Part shown: positions 10,507 to 21,790 of the stretch, one piece after another
Numbering within the stretch: position 1 is the stretch's first letter
Layout: each line of letters opens with the position of its first letter
Assembly: GCF_905475345.1 (NCBI RefSeq)
Contig: NC_066602.1
Coordinates: 62,001-126,000, forward strand
Reading direction: 5' to 3'
Length of the DNA stretch: 64,000 nucleotides
DNA from: Vespula vulgaris
Taxonomy: Eukaryota; Arthropoda; Insecta; Hymenoptera; Vespidae
The notes under the pieces: model-generated
Databases searched by the model: none
What the model was told of the DNA's origin: nothing
The model's input: the letters and a program-made list of their open reading frames with translations, nothing else
Translations under genes and position numbers: made by a program

Positions 10507-11981
10507 TCTTGATATTAAATTTAAACGAGGTACGAAGAGATCGGATATAAGTAACTCGTCACGTATCTTATCCAAACTTCCATATTAATTCCAAGTCCTG
10601 CTGGGTCCAATTGTCCGCTTGGTCTAATAAGAGGAAAGCAAATGAAAGAATGCTCCCTTTATTATCCAAATAAGAGAGGATTCGTACGTACAAACGTTCA
10701 CACGACGGCGCACTCAATCCCGGCCACTTCAACTGATGCAGACAAGCGTGCACCAGAGCATACGCAGATGGGGAGATATAACGAAGGGTTCAAAACGAAG
10801 GTACTTCACGATAAGTGCGGGAGCACGTACTACATACATGCATTATCACTAAATCCCCATCAAAATGTATCTAAAGGGTAATTCGCGCTACGCAACAATT
10901 ATTTCGAACAAATTTCCATATCTATGAAAAACGCACTTTAAATATTACGAATATTTTTTAAGTACATGTCGTGATTATTATGACAAACAATTTGAAACGT
11001 AGAATTCAACACTTCTCCTTCTTTAATTCTATCGAATGGTTACTTCAGTTAAATTGAGGGAATAACGATGACGTAAACGTGGACTTTCTATTTCACGTAT
11101 AACTTAAAAGTATTCCCCTGCCAACGTTATTACTTCTAAAAACGTTGATTCCTTTGATCGTCCCTGTATGTTAAATTATTTTGTATCAGAAATATCCCTC
11201 AGTATCATTCCCATTCCCCTTTGATCCATATACCGCTTCGGTATACGTCGGGCGGCCCTCCGACAAATCTTTCCGAGTACAATCTCATATATCCTCTAGC
11301 TAAAGCCGCTTACGTTTGGATCCTTTGATAAAATCTCACTTTCTCGTGCCACTGTTCCAAGCTTTACAAAACTGCGCCACATTGGTCTTTCCAAACTTCA
11401 TCGTCAAGCATAAATGTTTCACCTTCTTTTTCCTCTTCCTAGGTATTCTCAATCGCATAATGAACACAGTATCAGATCACATAAAGACGAGGACGATGCT
11501 GAAAAAAAGAAAACGATAACTTATAGTACCTCGAAGAAGTATTAAAGATGATTTAAAAATCTTAGATGATACAATTCCGCCGATCGATACGATATAATTC
11601 ATAGTCCGCGCATAAGATATACGCATACGTATTTTTCTTTCTATTCTTTCTTTAAATTGGAGCTGTAATTCAGGGTGACATCACGGCCAGTGAACTGTAA
11701 CAAAAACCTGAAAATATTAAAGCACAATTAGATTCTTATATTGATCAATTCGCACATGATATAATCTTTATAGTGACAAGGAGAGATCGGAAAGAAAACA
11801 TTTTTTGTACGAGCAACGCTTTTAACCAACGTTTCTTAGCAGCGTATCAGTACTGTGCATATTAACGCCCATAATATATATATATTATTCAAAATTATTA
11901 AGAAAACCTTTTCATTCAATATTAACTTTTAGTACAGAGCAATCAATAAGTACGGGGCAGAAGTGTTTTTTGCAATATTAA
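10507..11981 (-). repeat. Inverted unit copy: X, S1-like, M1
   Basis: The X module (10,640-10,870) is CpG-rich, and its plus strand has a 79-codon frame ending in FKTKVLHDKCGSTYYIHALS. The same short peptide FKTKVLHDK can be read on the minus strand at 26,603-26,803, but other X copies do not keep it. S1-like (11,250-11,480) and M1 (11,660-11,720) are on the minus strand and broken. Confidence 0.55.
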
Positions 11982-12254
11982 TTACGCAATGTAGATCAAA
12001 TGAGTCATTTCAAAAGGTAGTGACGAAAAAGTAAAAACTTGCCGTATTAATAGGGATGGATCGAAAAATTCGTATCCCCCAACTCGCGTCCTTTTCATCC
12101 TTTTCGGCCTTTTCGGCTCTTTCGACCACGTAATAGGAAATGTGGTCTGATCTTCAAATGAAACACGTAGAAGGAAAACACTGATACTAAGAAAATAAGA
12201 TAAATATGACAAAAGACTTTCTCTGAATTCCGACTTTATATTATCGACCAACAA
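11982..12254 (-). pseudogene. Exon P (KRPK) copy, 90-codon frame
   Basis: The minus-strand frame contains WSKEPKRPKRMKRTRVGGYE, then DPSLLIRQV and LPFEMTH. Compared with 4,240-4,600 it has a diverged N-terminal part but the same order KRPK, GxxF, SLLIR, P-[YF]-E-[IM]. Its palindrome partner is 51,640-51,893. Frame retention at this divergence is the main argument for former coding function. Confidence 0.5.
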
Positions 12255-12884
12255 AGCAGTAATAAAAATTTAATGTTAATCGCATACTACACTGCATTAT
12301 GATATGTATTACGATGTTGAGGGTTACATTAAACACATGTAGCACGTGAATAGTAATGGAGTATTACAGTTGATCGAAATAAACTTCTATATAATGCGTA
12401 TTTAATGAGTATATACTGCTACGTGCTTGAATTTATAAGAAACGTTCTTTACTAATTCGACACATTACGATGAACTTAAATTCACAAACAATTTACTTCA
12501 ATGTACATTTCCTTTGAAGAAATTAATCTCTATGAGAAAATCGGCTACTTTCACTTCCGTTTAAAGTTCTCCGTCGGATATAGAGCTACTTAGCGAAATT
12601 CTAATCCAATCTAGTTTCCAATAAATGAATATATCAATGCAGCATGACGAAAAAGTGATTATCCATTATTAAACCAACCTCTCATTTGATCTACGAGCAA
12701 TAGCTGACAATGTTCGTTCTTTGGTTAGATTTTCCAACTGCTTCTCGAAACACTCTTCTGTTTTCCCTATCCAATGTACTATATTATAAAAGATGGAATT
12801 AATATGGAAGATTGGATAAGATACGTGACGAGTTACTTATATCCTATCTCTTCGTACCTCGTTTCTTAAAATCCAATATCAAGA
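12255..12884 (+). repeat. Module Y; no gene seen
   Basis: Y begins near a GTTAATCGCATA word at 12,272-12,283. It recurs at 51,300-51,640 (minus), 52,150-52,500 (plus) and 63,520-63,760 (plus). It is AT-rich and non-coding as far as I can see, and lies between P and T in these copies. Confidence 0.55.
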
Positions 12885-13000
12885 TCAATGATTGCTATAA
12901 CAATGCGCTAGCAATGACGTCACGTTGTCTCCATACACCAGATAATTACGTTCGTCTCTCGTCAACTTGGGTTTCATATCACGCGGAAGATTTGAAATGA
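12885..13000 (-). pseudogene. Exon T (NLPSDM) copy
   Basis: The minus strand reads FISNLPRDMKPKLTRDERNY and on to YSNH and a stop. It is close to the 10.4-kb copy and collinear with it without indels. Upstream on the minus strand lies an acceptor-like pyrimidine run ahead of TCTATTGATAATTGAATTC. Confidence 0.45.
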
Positions 13001-14273
13001 ATTCAATTATCAATAGAAACACCCTCGCCGACTTTGTAAAATCTGTGTAAATATTCAATAAATAATTATGTTATACATCCATCATACAGATTTTATATTC
13101 CATATTACGTTTTAGAAAAAAAAATTCATATCTTATCTCTAAAATATCATACCATTTCATAAACACAGCATGGATCGATTTAGCATTTAAATATAGGAAT
13201 GGAAAAGAGAGAAACGTTTTCATTTCCTGATCCGGTTGACGGTAGGATATTTGTACTACCCGAGTAGGAAGTATCGTCGGATGTCGAATGTTTAGTCATC
13301 GCGTTGCCCATAGTTGAAATCCTTGTATCTCCTTTTGACGTAATTAGAATTCAGATATCTGTCAATTCGGCTCCTCTGCAATACTACTGGGTTATTGGAA
13401 CTGATTTTGCGTTCATTTAGTTTCGTATATCTCTGAAATAATTTAAAATTCGTAGATTAGTGAAGACTTAGGATAGACGTTCAGTTGTTCATTTAAATTG
13501 TGCAGTCATCGAAGGAAAATCCGGTTACGCCCTTTTTTAAGCGACATAAAGTTCCTTCTCCAAGAAGCAACGAAATAAGAATTAGGGTGGGTCTGGTCAC
13601 GATAATCAGTTTCATTTTCATAATACAGAACTGAAATTTTATAATAAATTATAAACTAATGATCACTGATATGGATTTACCTTATATGAATAAATTAAAC
13701 AAAAGACTAGCGTAAATGAAGGAATTGTTTGTACCGTTTAGACTGCTTGTAACTTTCCTTTGGTACGTATGAAGTAAAAACGCGATTATCTAGCGCCTAC
13801 TTACGTATTACTTTCATTTTAATTATTAGAAGAACGACTCCTACAGACGAGATTCTCCCCCAAACCGCCACACCCTACAACAGAGCAAATTACGGAGGCG
13901 GATCACGGTGCGATGAGTCAGTACATTCGACGCAAGTTAATCGATACCACGTATTACACGATATAAAGAGTCGAAATGTCATGCTGATCCGGAGGAAAAA
14001 AATTTTTCAATTGTTCTCTATTCGCTGGACAAGTTATTTTCCTTTTTTAGTTACTTTAAATAGGAGTTGTATTCTTTTTTTCATCCTCTCTTTCATTACA
14101 ATTTACAATTGGAAATTGTTGATAACCGGCCATCAATAGTTTTCTTGCTTTTATGGTTAAAAATATTTATCTGTAAGTATTACTTTCGACAAAGAAATAC
14201 TGCTCGATAATTTGTTTCGTAATATTACCTATTTTTTTTCCATCGTTTAGGTTAACAAGCATCTCTCTTTCTT
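13001..14273. repeat. U, degraded V (minus) and V-P interval
   Basis: U (13,010-13,700) and V (13,740-13,870) follow T in the usual order on the minus strand. V carries indels and no frame longer than a few codons. 13,871-14,273 is the divergent interval before P. I see no intact gene. Confidence 0.5.
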
Positions 14274-14526
14274 TACCGTGCATTTACAAGGGAATGTGGA
14301 TTCAGAGAAAGTTATTATGTTTATTTTCTTTCGTAATATTAGTTTAGATAATTTCCTTTTGAGTACTTCATTTCAGTACGCTTTACGCAAATCAATCGAA
14401 ACTTCCTATTCAGCGGTCGAAAGAGCCGAAACGGAAGAGAAGAGTACGAGTGGGGGGAAAAGAATTTGTCGACCAATCCCATTAAATTCGACGGACTTTT
14501 TTCCTTTTAACTACGATATGAAGTAA
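14274..14526 (+). pseudogene. Exon P copy, rearranged frame
   Basis: An 82-codon frame covers the position of P, but the sequence reads SAVERAETEEKSTSGGK where other copies read EPKRPK, because of a frameshift. The acceptor CTGCAG of other copies is lost (here GTGCAT). It is therefore a broken copy. Confidence 0.4.
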
Positions 14527-15073
14527 TTCATATTTCGCTACGGCATATTGCAAATAACGCTTCTGCTTCGCTTTATTGATCGCTCCCTACCAAGAATTAA
14601 TATTAAATGAAAAGGAATTAACTTTTTGATGACATTTTGTCCTAATAAAAGTATTTCGTGTACGTTATTGTACACATTTTTAATTCCCATCCGTCAAACT
14701 TAGGCCAAAAACATTTATTACGCAAAAAATATTTCTTTTGCCATCTTTTTTTTCATTTGGTGCTTTAAAATGTTCAGTTTTTCTTTACAGTTCATAGACA
14801 GTGACGTGATGCTTGCCGTTACGGGACTAATTTTGAAAAATGAGATAAAAGATGTTCCATATACCTCAGGCATGGAGAGCACATATCGATTTACGCGTTA
14901 TCGATCGGTGATACTGCATTAACTAAAATTATGAACCTCTTCCAAAACTTTTCTAGTGCTTCTAGGGAATACTATCAATCAACGTGTTGGAATCAATAGC
15001 AAGGCAATTCCTTTTGAAAGATCTTCTTGTCTCAAACTTACCGTAATACCGTCTTTTATACCGCGTTCGTCAG
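14527..15073 (+). pseudogene. Q, M1 (FIDSD) and R modules
   Basis: M1 at 14,786-14,850 follows TTTCTTTACAG and reads FIDSDVMLAVTGLILK, in frame. It matches 48,730-48,800 (minus), its palindrome partner, where LINSEVKLQVTGLILKNE is read. R (14,890-15,000) is AT-rich and non-coding by eye. Confidence 0.45.
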
Positions 15074-15226
15074 GTGATCGATAATAACAAGAAAGAGAAA
15101 AAGGAAGGCAACATTTTTAATGGTCATGACGACGAACCTTCTCGAGTCCCATGTATATTGGCTTACAGAACTACGTTCGAACGGTGGTACGACGCTAGGG
15201 AATATATCCTTTCAAAGGATCCTATG
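15074..15226 (+). pseudogene. Exon S1 (TTFERWY), intact borders
   Basis: The exon is 153 nt (51 codons), bounded by TTCGTCAG on the left and GTAAGC on the right, both good splice signals. It starts with a Lys/Glu-rich stretch (KKEKKEG), then HDDEP, and ends TTFERWYDAREYILSKDPM. Copies of closely similar length are at 23,462-23,615, 48,345-48,497 and 58,115-58,269 (minus) and 40,752-40,897 (plus). No stop interrupts this copy. The family is not recognised. Reading could also continue past the donor to 15,334. Confidence 0.5.
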
Positions 15227-15547
15227 GTAAGCAGCTTTATAAGAGTATATAATAGATTGCGTTCGGAAAGGTTTGATGTAGGGTCGTCCGACGGTGGACG
15301 CGGCTCGTGGATCAAAGTGCAATATTTGCTCTAATGAGGGATTATCCCTTCGTAGTAAATAATATTTCATTGAGGTATCCTTTTGAATTCCGTCTTTTTC
15401 ACCCTCGAAGAGATTCACCGCAATCGAGGAGGGAATATGAAGATCAATAATAACGTTGACAGTGTTCTTTGATATCGAACTAATGTTAATTTCTATAGCA
15501 ATTAGTCAGAAAGTTATATACACCATAATAATATTTATTTCAATCCC
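15227..15547 (+). repeat. Putative intron between S1 and S2
   Basis: This roughly 320-base interval begins GTAAGC. It is conserved with 23,164-23,461, 40,898-41,208, 47,968-48,344 and 57,796-58,114. The 47.99-kb copy contains a (TA)n expansion here that is absent in this one. No acceptor next to S2 is obvious, so S2 may instead have its own start codon. Confidence 0.4.
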
Positions 15548-15898
15548 ATGGATGAGATTAGGAACGATAAGAAAAATCTTATGACGATTAACAATGATTT
15601 CAAAAAGGAAAATCTGGGAATCAAGCCTGAAGATGAAGAGGAAGTAAAAGGAAGTACAGGAGATGAAGAAGTTGAAGGTGAGGGTAAACATAATGAGTAA
15701 ACCCTCGTTTACGATTGAATAGACGTTATATTCTATCTCAACGACGATAATTTCACTGGTAAATTTAGTTCTAATCAAGCCGATGTTGGTCTCTGGCCGA
15801 ACATTGATTTTGTAAAAGTGGATTTGAATTCGAAAGTTCCTAACACGGCGTATCGTAAGGATGAAGTCGAATGGATCATCGGGACATTTCGGGAATAA
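15548..15898 (+). pseudogene. Exon S2 (acidic, GLWP), two in-frame stops
   Basis: From ATG 15,548 to TAA 15,896-15,898 the frame is exactly 117 codons. An N-terminal part (MDEIRNDKKNL) is followed by an acidic stretch (EDEEEVKG, GDEEVEGEG). A C-terminal part then has TLVYD, SNQADVGLWPNIDF and YRKDEVEWI, ending FRE. TAA and TGA codons flank TLVYD. The mirror copy at 47,617-47,967 is also 351 nt. D-x-G-x-W-P faintly recalls the region before TTF-type zinc fingers in hAT-derived proteins, but this is a weak resemblance. Confidence 0.55.
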
Positions 15899-16900
15899 TA
15901 TTAATAATATGGAAATAACAGAGAATAATATCGAGAATGGAAACGAATGTTAGTTTCGAAAGTTTGTTCATGGATTTTGGAATGAGCTCGGAAAAAATAG
16001 AAATGAAATCTATGCAGGTTTAACTTTCAAAATGATTAAACCTATAGGGACGACCAAAGGATACACCGATTTTCGATATAATAATGAATAGTTTTAAATC
16101 GCACGAGAAATGTTAATTCCACGCTTACGTCACCTTTCCATCTTGATTTCATCGGATTAAATTAAGTAAACATTCAGTTAAATTAAAAGTAGAAGAAAGG
16201 TTGAATTAATTTTCTAAATTGTATGTCATAATATTCACGTCGTGTACTTAAAAGATATTCATAATATTTCATTTACGTTTTGCACAAAAATACGAATTTC
16301 CACGAATTTATTTGCTGCGTAGCCAGAATTCTCTCGTTAGTACGTTCTGAAAGGGATTTAATGAAAATGCATAAGCGTATTACGTTCGTCCAAACGTATC
16401 GTCGAGTATGAAACGATTTGATAATATCTCGCTCCATGCACGTGTGCTCTTGTGCGCGCTTATATGCGCCAATGCAAGTGGGCAGTAATGGGTGCGGGGA
16501 CCTGTGCGCGTTTAGTATATCTCCCGTCTGATTATGAAAATAGGAAATATATTTTTTAATTTGTCTGCCCCTTACGAAACCACAGAGCAGATTGAATGAT
16601 AGGATTAGCTGTATAACTCACTTATCCATTCAGCTGCATCGTTTAATTATGAGAACTTGAGAAATTATCTAATCAAATTACTTGTCACCCAACATTTCGT
16701 ATATCATCTTCTATACTAATTAGTTCCTTACAAAATATCGTATTTATTCACTCGTTTATTTCTTATTACGTGTAGCAGAGTATAACGGCGATTGTATTAT
16801 ATTTCTCAATAGATTCAGATATAATACAACACTGACATAACACTCTCCCCAAAATAGTAGAGATCTACTCGATAGTATATAATAGTAAACATCGCTCGAA
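15899..16900 (+). repeat. S2 downstream region, X and W; no gene seen
   Basis: Just after S2 lies a stretch that in sister copies ends ACTAAG followed by GTATGT, a donor-like site; here it is mutated. X at 16,430-16,510 is CpG-rich. W (16,600-16,850) is AT-rich. I see no supported coding sequence. Confidence 0.45.
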
Positions 16901-17224
16901 ACATTAGTTATAAATGCTATAGGCAGCTTTTCCATAAAATTACTCTACATTCCCAATACGGTTTTTTGAATTTTACGCTTTTGGTACTGTCAACGTTTTC
17001 TCTACAAAAAATAAATAAATTTAAATAAGTAAATACGTAAAAAATTTCTGCCCCATAAGAAAATGAATAAAATTAGAATTTTACAAAGTAAAGTGGTCGA
17101 AAGTATAAGGGTAAAGAGAATAAACGATAGAAAGAAAAAATGTATAAGAAGCTTGAAAACAAGCAGAAGGTTCCCCTTTACCATAGTATCGATCCAAAAT
17201 TATGGGTAACATTGTGAAGAGATA

Positions 17225-17469
17225 GTAGGGGAAGCTACCCTCGCGAATACACGAGAAGGAGGGTGTAGAACGAAACAGCGCTAAAGCCGACTAATTGATA
17301 CAGATTACTAGCTATCCGCAGGAGATGAAACACTCGTTCATTTCGTATCGAGTCGTCTGTCGAGCAAGTTTCTACGGAGTCCAGAAGAGGAAACACCCAG
17401 AATAATATATAAGTTTTCGATCTGTTACGATAATGGAAATCATCTTCTTAAACAAGATCCACTCGTTAG
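17225..17469 (+). ncRNA. E1, first exon candidate of spliced transcript
   Basis: The exon ends ATCCACTCGTTAG with donor GTAAAT at 17,470. An ATG at 17,433 opens a short frame (MEIIFLNKIHSLG) that would stop in E2, so the transcript looks non-coding. The region 17,230-17,469 is matched in mirror image by 46,684-46,930, including the donor. The start of the exon is not defined. A TATATAAG at 17,405-17,412 is not conserved in the mirror copy. Confidence 0.35.
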
Positions 17470-17908
17470 GTAAATATTATTTCTATATAATATCGTCCGA
17501 TATTAACTCAAGGATTGATTTTCATAAGATTTTTTTCTGTATGTACCGTGCTGTAGATAACTGTATCATTCTGTGTACATATCTATGAGTTATATTAGAG
17601 ATACCACATTATAGACCATATTATACAATTTCGTGTTTAATACTACGATATATTGTTTTATACGAAAATTGTTAGCTTTTTATTTTTATTTAACACTTTC
17701 TGTTCCACTGTGCAATTTGTCTTGAGTATATTATCGTATAATATTAAACAGAGGAAATAGTATAGTTCGGCTGCTTTGAAGGAATACTTCGTAAATTATT
17801 TGGAATGGTAATATTTGACAGACTTCTTTTTTAATTAGCGGGTTGTTATAAAACTGTTTCGATCTATCAATCGCAATGCAATATTAATTTCTAATTATTC
17901 TCTCACAG

Positions 17909-17969
17909 GCACTCGTGCAAGGCGCAATTATTAACAGAGGGCTATGGCACTATTTTCGCTACCTACTTG
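17909..17969 (+). ncRNA. E2, 61-nt internal exon candidate
   Basis: The exon is bounded by TTCTCTCACAG on the left and GTAAGTTT on the right, both close to consensus. The mirror copy at 46,174-46,234 is also exactly 61 nt and keeps both borders. Spliced to E1, the frame closes at TAA after a few codons in both copies, which argues for a non-coding RNA or a decayed gene. Confidence 0.45.
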
Positions 17970-18090
17970 GTAAGTTTATTACGTTCTGGGTAAAATTAGC
18001 TTGTATATTTTCTCTTTTATCTGCTACGTTTGTGAATGAAATTTTTAATATTCTTTTTAGACGGTAGACGGATTCGACGTATACGTAAAT

Positions 18091-18125
18091 ACATATATGT
18101 ATATATATGTGTATATATATGTACG
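18091..18125. repeat. (TA)n-rich microsatellite
   Basis: An interrupted TA/TATG tract. Its mirror position in the right arm (45,998-46,050) holds a longer pure TA tract, so the two arms have diverged in length here. Confidence 0.8.
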
Positions 18126-18229
18126 TCTTTCTCCGTACTGTGTACTTTCTATGTATTAAAGTCTAATTATGTACATATTTATTTATGTATTTGTCTACAA
18201 AATGACCTACTATCTATATCTATCTGAGA

Positions 18230-18645
18230 ATCGTCAACGACGTAAATCGAAATAACATAGAAAAGAAAATTATTAGATAAATTAAAACGAAAAGTGGAAT
18301 TTAAATTGAAGGAGAAAGGAAACATTGATTGGAACGAGAGGGAAGTTTAAATAAAAGGAGAAAGAAAACATTGATTAAAATGAAAAAAGAAATCTAAATT
18401 AAAGAAGAAAGGGAGACATCGAGAAAAGAAGCGAACCTCTATGTATCCGGAAAGTGGATTAACTTTTACGAATGTCATATTTTCATATATTTGTGTGGGA
18501 TAGATAAATGGAAACTCGATTATTGATAAATATTCGCTGTTTCGGAATATCAAAAAAAGAATTCAAAAGAAACCAAAAAACTAAAAGCTCGAGGAAATTT
18601 GGACCAACTTTATTTTTAATCGAGACGGTAGCCTGTGTTTCGCCA
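18230..18645. other. Purine-rich intronic stretch
   Basis: From about 18,230 to 18,420 the plus strand is strongly purine-rich, with repeats of AAGGAGAAAG and AACATTGATTG. The right arm keeps the first half (45,760-45,870 minus) but has lost about 300 bases, including most of E3. No gene is seen. Confidence 0.4.
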
Positions 18646-18647
18646 GA

Positions 18648-18762
18648 GCGACGAAATTCCAAGGAAGAAAGACGATGAGCATACAAATCGTAATATCTGC
18701 AAATTGCCCGCACTATCTCGAATCGATATTGAGAATCGCCGGTTATATTCTTCATGTTCTTG
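18648..18762 (+). ncRNA. E3, exon candidate
   Basis: The right border is TTCTTG followed by GTAAGTTG at 18,763, a strong donor. The left border is probably TTTCGCCAG near 18,639-18,647. The following intron resembles the intron after E1 (ATGAG[TC]TATATTAGAGA at 17,586 and 18,840), so E3 and E1 may be duplicates. The mirror copy has a changed donor (GTACGTTG at 45,720) and lacks most of the exon. Confidence 0.3.
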
Positions 18763-19870
18763 GTAAGTTGAATCATATTCAAATTTTTTTGCTTTATATA
18801 GCATGCTACAGAAAATTGCATAATTCTATTTACGTATCTATGAGCTATATTAGAGACGCTATGTTGTACACTATTTTATGTTATTTTATAATATACTATA
18901 GAAAATTGTATAGTTTCTTATTATAATATTTCGCCGAACTTACTGTATTTAACGTTTGAATCGGCTCTGACGTATTATTGCATAATACTAACCGGAGGGG
19001 AATGTCTAATTAGGGTTGCCGGAATCAGGATACTTCTGTTTAGACATTTATACGATTTATTCGACTAATCGTATATACAACTAATTGTACAGCCAACTGT
19101 TGCTAACTAATTCCGTGATATTATTCTGCGTTTCCTATGCCTATGATACTACCTACTGACGAGTCCAACATACTGGTTGATTACTCGCTTGAGTTACTTT
19201 TTTTTAGTTAATCGATTAGAATAGAGATACACGATTCCATTCTAACAAGAGAACTGAGAAACGAACGGATAAGCGGCTTGTCTTCGAGGAGACAGGTATC
19301 GGTAACCGAAACGATCGTTTGGTTTTATGAACGAACCTAGTAGTTTTCGTTTCTTAATTATTCTACCTTCCCTTTGCATGATACGAAATTCCATTTGAGA
19401 AAGTTTCAGCGAGATTCTGACATTTCTCTGATAAGTATGAAAGTCTATATGTTGACTCAAATGTTTAAATAAATAATTAGGTCGCTTAGAAAATTTATCG
19501 ATAGATTAATTGAGCATTTTTATATTTTTGGAGGATTCTAAAGTATATCTGTCAACAATAACGTCTCTAACGGATCGAAATTTTTTAAGGATCAGGAGCT
19601 TTCTTCTTACCAAGGTGAAAATCTTTTAATTGTAGCGATGTATTACGAAGGGATAATTAATAGATACTCGAATATCCACTTTGATATGTCCAAAACCTTT
19701 CATAATAATAATTTGCTTAATTACAATTTTTAATAGAGAGAGATAGAACTATTTTTCTTAATTTGTCATAAGTTCATTAGATTTTGTTTACTCACAGTTT
19801 GCAGATAAGCCTACATAATACCTTTTCTTGTATATACGTACGTGAATATAATTTTCTTCATTCTTTGCAG
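18763..19870 (+). other. Putative last intron of E transcript
   Basis: The AT-rich interval includes a stretch at 19,170-19,330 homologous to 56,160-56,330, where an open frame ends at a GTAAGT donor. In this copy that frame is broken. In the right arm about 550 bases (19,275-19,845 equivalent) are deleted, which brings the E4 acceptor close to this stretch. Confidence 0.35.
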
Positions 19871-20035
19871 GCAACAGCGAGAGAGCTTCCATTCCTCGGA
19901 GTGCAAAGGAAAACTGATACAGTAACCAATACAGTAAATCAATCATTTTTTGACTTTACACGTAGCGAACGAGCGCCATTTGAAAATTTATATCTAGCAG
20001 AAAATAAATTAAAGTTATTTGTGCTTCGTAGGTGT
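19871..20035 (+). ncRNA. E4, terminal exon candidate
   Basis: The acceptor is TTCATTCTTTGCAG. The exon carries AATAAA at 20,003-20,008 followed by a GT-rich run. A frame through it (ATARELPFLGVQRKTDTV and on) is open to 20,056, but the copies at 7,380 and 45,057 do not keep it. The conserved borders and signal favour a real 3-prime end over a coding role. Confidence 0.4.
20003..20008 (+). terminator. AATAAA polyadenylation signal
   Basis: The hexamer lies about 135 bases into E4, with GTGCTTCGTAGGTGTTCCG downstream. It is matched at 7,516-7,521 and, on the minus strand, at 44,918-44,923. Confidence 0.4.
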
Positions 20036-20761
20036 TCCGTAGCGTGTAACGTTTAACGGAATTTACTATTGCTTCAACAGTGGTTTACTTAACTACTCGT
20101 ACATCTATATAGTTTAAATGAATTTACAATTATCTGAAGTTTGATGTTCGAAGTTTTCACCTTTAGAAATAGAGGCCGTTATCGTAAAAGCCATTGAACT
20201 TTTGTTCATTTTTTTTGTTATTCCACGCAGCGGCGCAACGCAGTCCAACCACGCCAAGGTCAGCATTATAAATTATTGAAATTTTTCTTTAAAATTAACT
20301 TATGTTCCTCGCGCAGTCTGATATTCATAATTCGTTAATTTCAATTTTTTTCACTTTTTTCCGTTTTGTTAAAAAATTATTTTCTTTTACCAATTTATTA
20401 TATTACTTTTCCATAGTATCATCTACGAATGTTTTTTTTTTTATTTTCTCGTAAATAATCAGTTAAATAACATTCTTTTTAAATTAAAGGAAAATCAAAC
20501 AATTATCAACAGTCGTGTTTACATTTATGTGTCTTGCGCAGATATATGAAAATATGGAATTCGTAGGAGTTGGTTCGCTTTCCCGATAGATAGCTGTTCG
20601 CATCTATCTTAATGACATCTCTTTTATTATTTCAATTTATTTTTCAAGTTTCTCTTTAATTTTGTTTTCATTTACATGCTTAGAGATGTTCAGATAGATA
20701 TAAATACTTAATCAACATGTAGACAAATGTGTGAATAAATAGGTATATAAATGTATTAGAT
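20036..20761. other. AT-rich interval after E4
   Basis: 20,270-20,330 matches 44,620-44,700 inverted. 20,390-20,530 matches the palindrome spacer at 33,665-33,780. 20,490-20,700 matches 43,640-43,880 inverted. No open frame is supported. Confidence 0.45.
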
Positions 20762-20767
20762 TATATG

Positions 20768-20831
<64 letters not shown>

Positions 20832-20832
20832 T
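20762..20832. repeat. (TA)n microsatellite, about 70 bases
   Basis: A nearly pure TA run with one TATG interruption. Its mirror is 43,560-43,615 with a different length and interruption. Open frames across it (IYIYIY) are artefacts. Confidence 0.9.
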
Positions 20833-21790
20833 ATGAATGTATGTATTTGTGTGCATATGTATAGAATCGGTCTGGCGTGTGAAAAGAATATACAAGATTG
20901 CATCAAATTCAATTAATCGGGAACACATCAGGCGAAACACATGACGAAAAATGAAGTATCTAAATTTTCGTTAAGTTAACTTTTACAATTATCTACGCCT
21001 CTCTATCAATAATGGGACTGGCTTTACGAAGGCAATCGGCATAATAACGAATTGAGAGATGAAAAAAATTTAAGTATGTTTTATATTATCGAGTGTGTGT
21101 TGTTTAAAACGATATAGATAATATAGAATTCATTATCGTGACTGGTTGGTTGCTTATATATTATTCTGGGCCTTTCTCTTTTGGATCTCTTAAAAACCTG
21201 CATAAATGACGATAGAATAACCAAATTGTACTCCCTTTCAAAAAATACAATAAAGTCAAGAATGAAATCACAGTTTGTCTTCCGTCTATTTTCTATCCCA
21301 CTATTTTTCACAAATTGATGAGGTATTATGTCATCCCCGGTAATTTCATCAAAATGTTACAAACACTTTTTATCCATACTATCGTTAAGAAGAAATCTTT
21401 TTTCTTTCTTATCCTTCCTTACACATTTTGATTTTTTTCCCTTTAATATACCTTATTCGACATTCTCCATACGCATATATTTTCTATCCTTCTACTTTCC
21501 AAGCGTCTAATTTTCGTCGGTATTTACTAATTCATATTTATTTGTCGTTTGTGAAGAGACTGTTGACATTACCAGGAAAGAAGCATTTTGAATATCGTAT
21601 TTAGAAGGAATGGTAATCTCAATATCACAAAAAAATTATCTTTCTACAATATTTATAACTTAGGCTTTGAGCGATGTCGGTCGCCTGATCGAGTAAATGT
21701 AGCAAGAAAACAATATAATAAATCCCTACTATGCTGGGCGAAGTATTACGCAAATGTTTGTTATATGTGCGCTCATTGAGTAATAACGTT
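20833..21790 (-). repeat. Degraded E1-like region, minus strand
   Basis: 21,080-21,560 read on the minus strand resembles E1 and its upstream part: the AGAGAAAGGCCCAGAATAAT stretch corresponds to 17,388-17,408. It is mirrored at 42,870-43,260. No donor is preserved, and frames on both strands are short. I see no intact gene. Confidence 0.4.

Noticed and set aside
10642..10881. X-module frame containing FKTKVLHDK as a gene
   Set aside because: It is readable in only two of about fifteen X copies, so it is not supported as coding.
17405..17412. TATATAAG as a TATA box for the E transcript
   Set aside because: The mirror copy reads TATATTAG and the spacing to any start site is unknown; such words are common in this AT-rich DNA.
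20712..20912. Open frame rich in Ile-Tyr (IYIYIY)
   Set aside because: It is a translation of a (TA)n microsatellite, as are 27,367-27,630, 43,430-43,630 and 47,797-48,099 in part.
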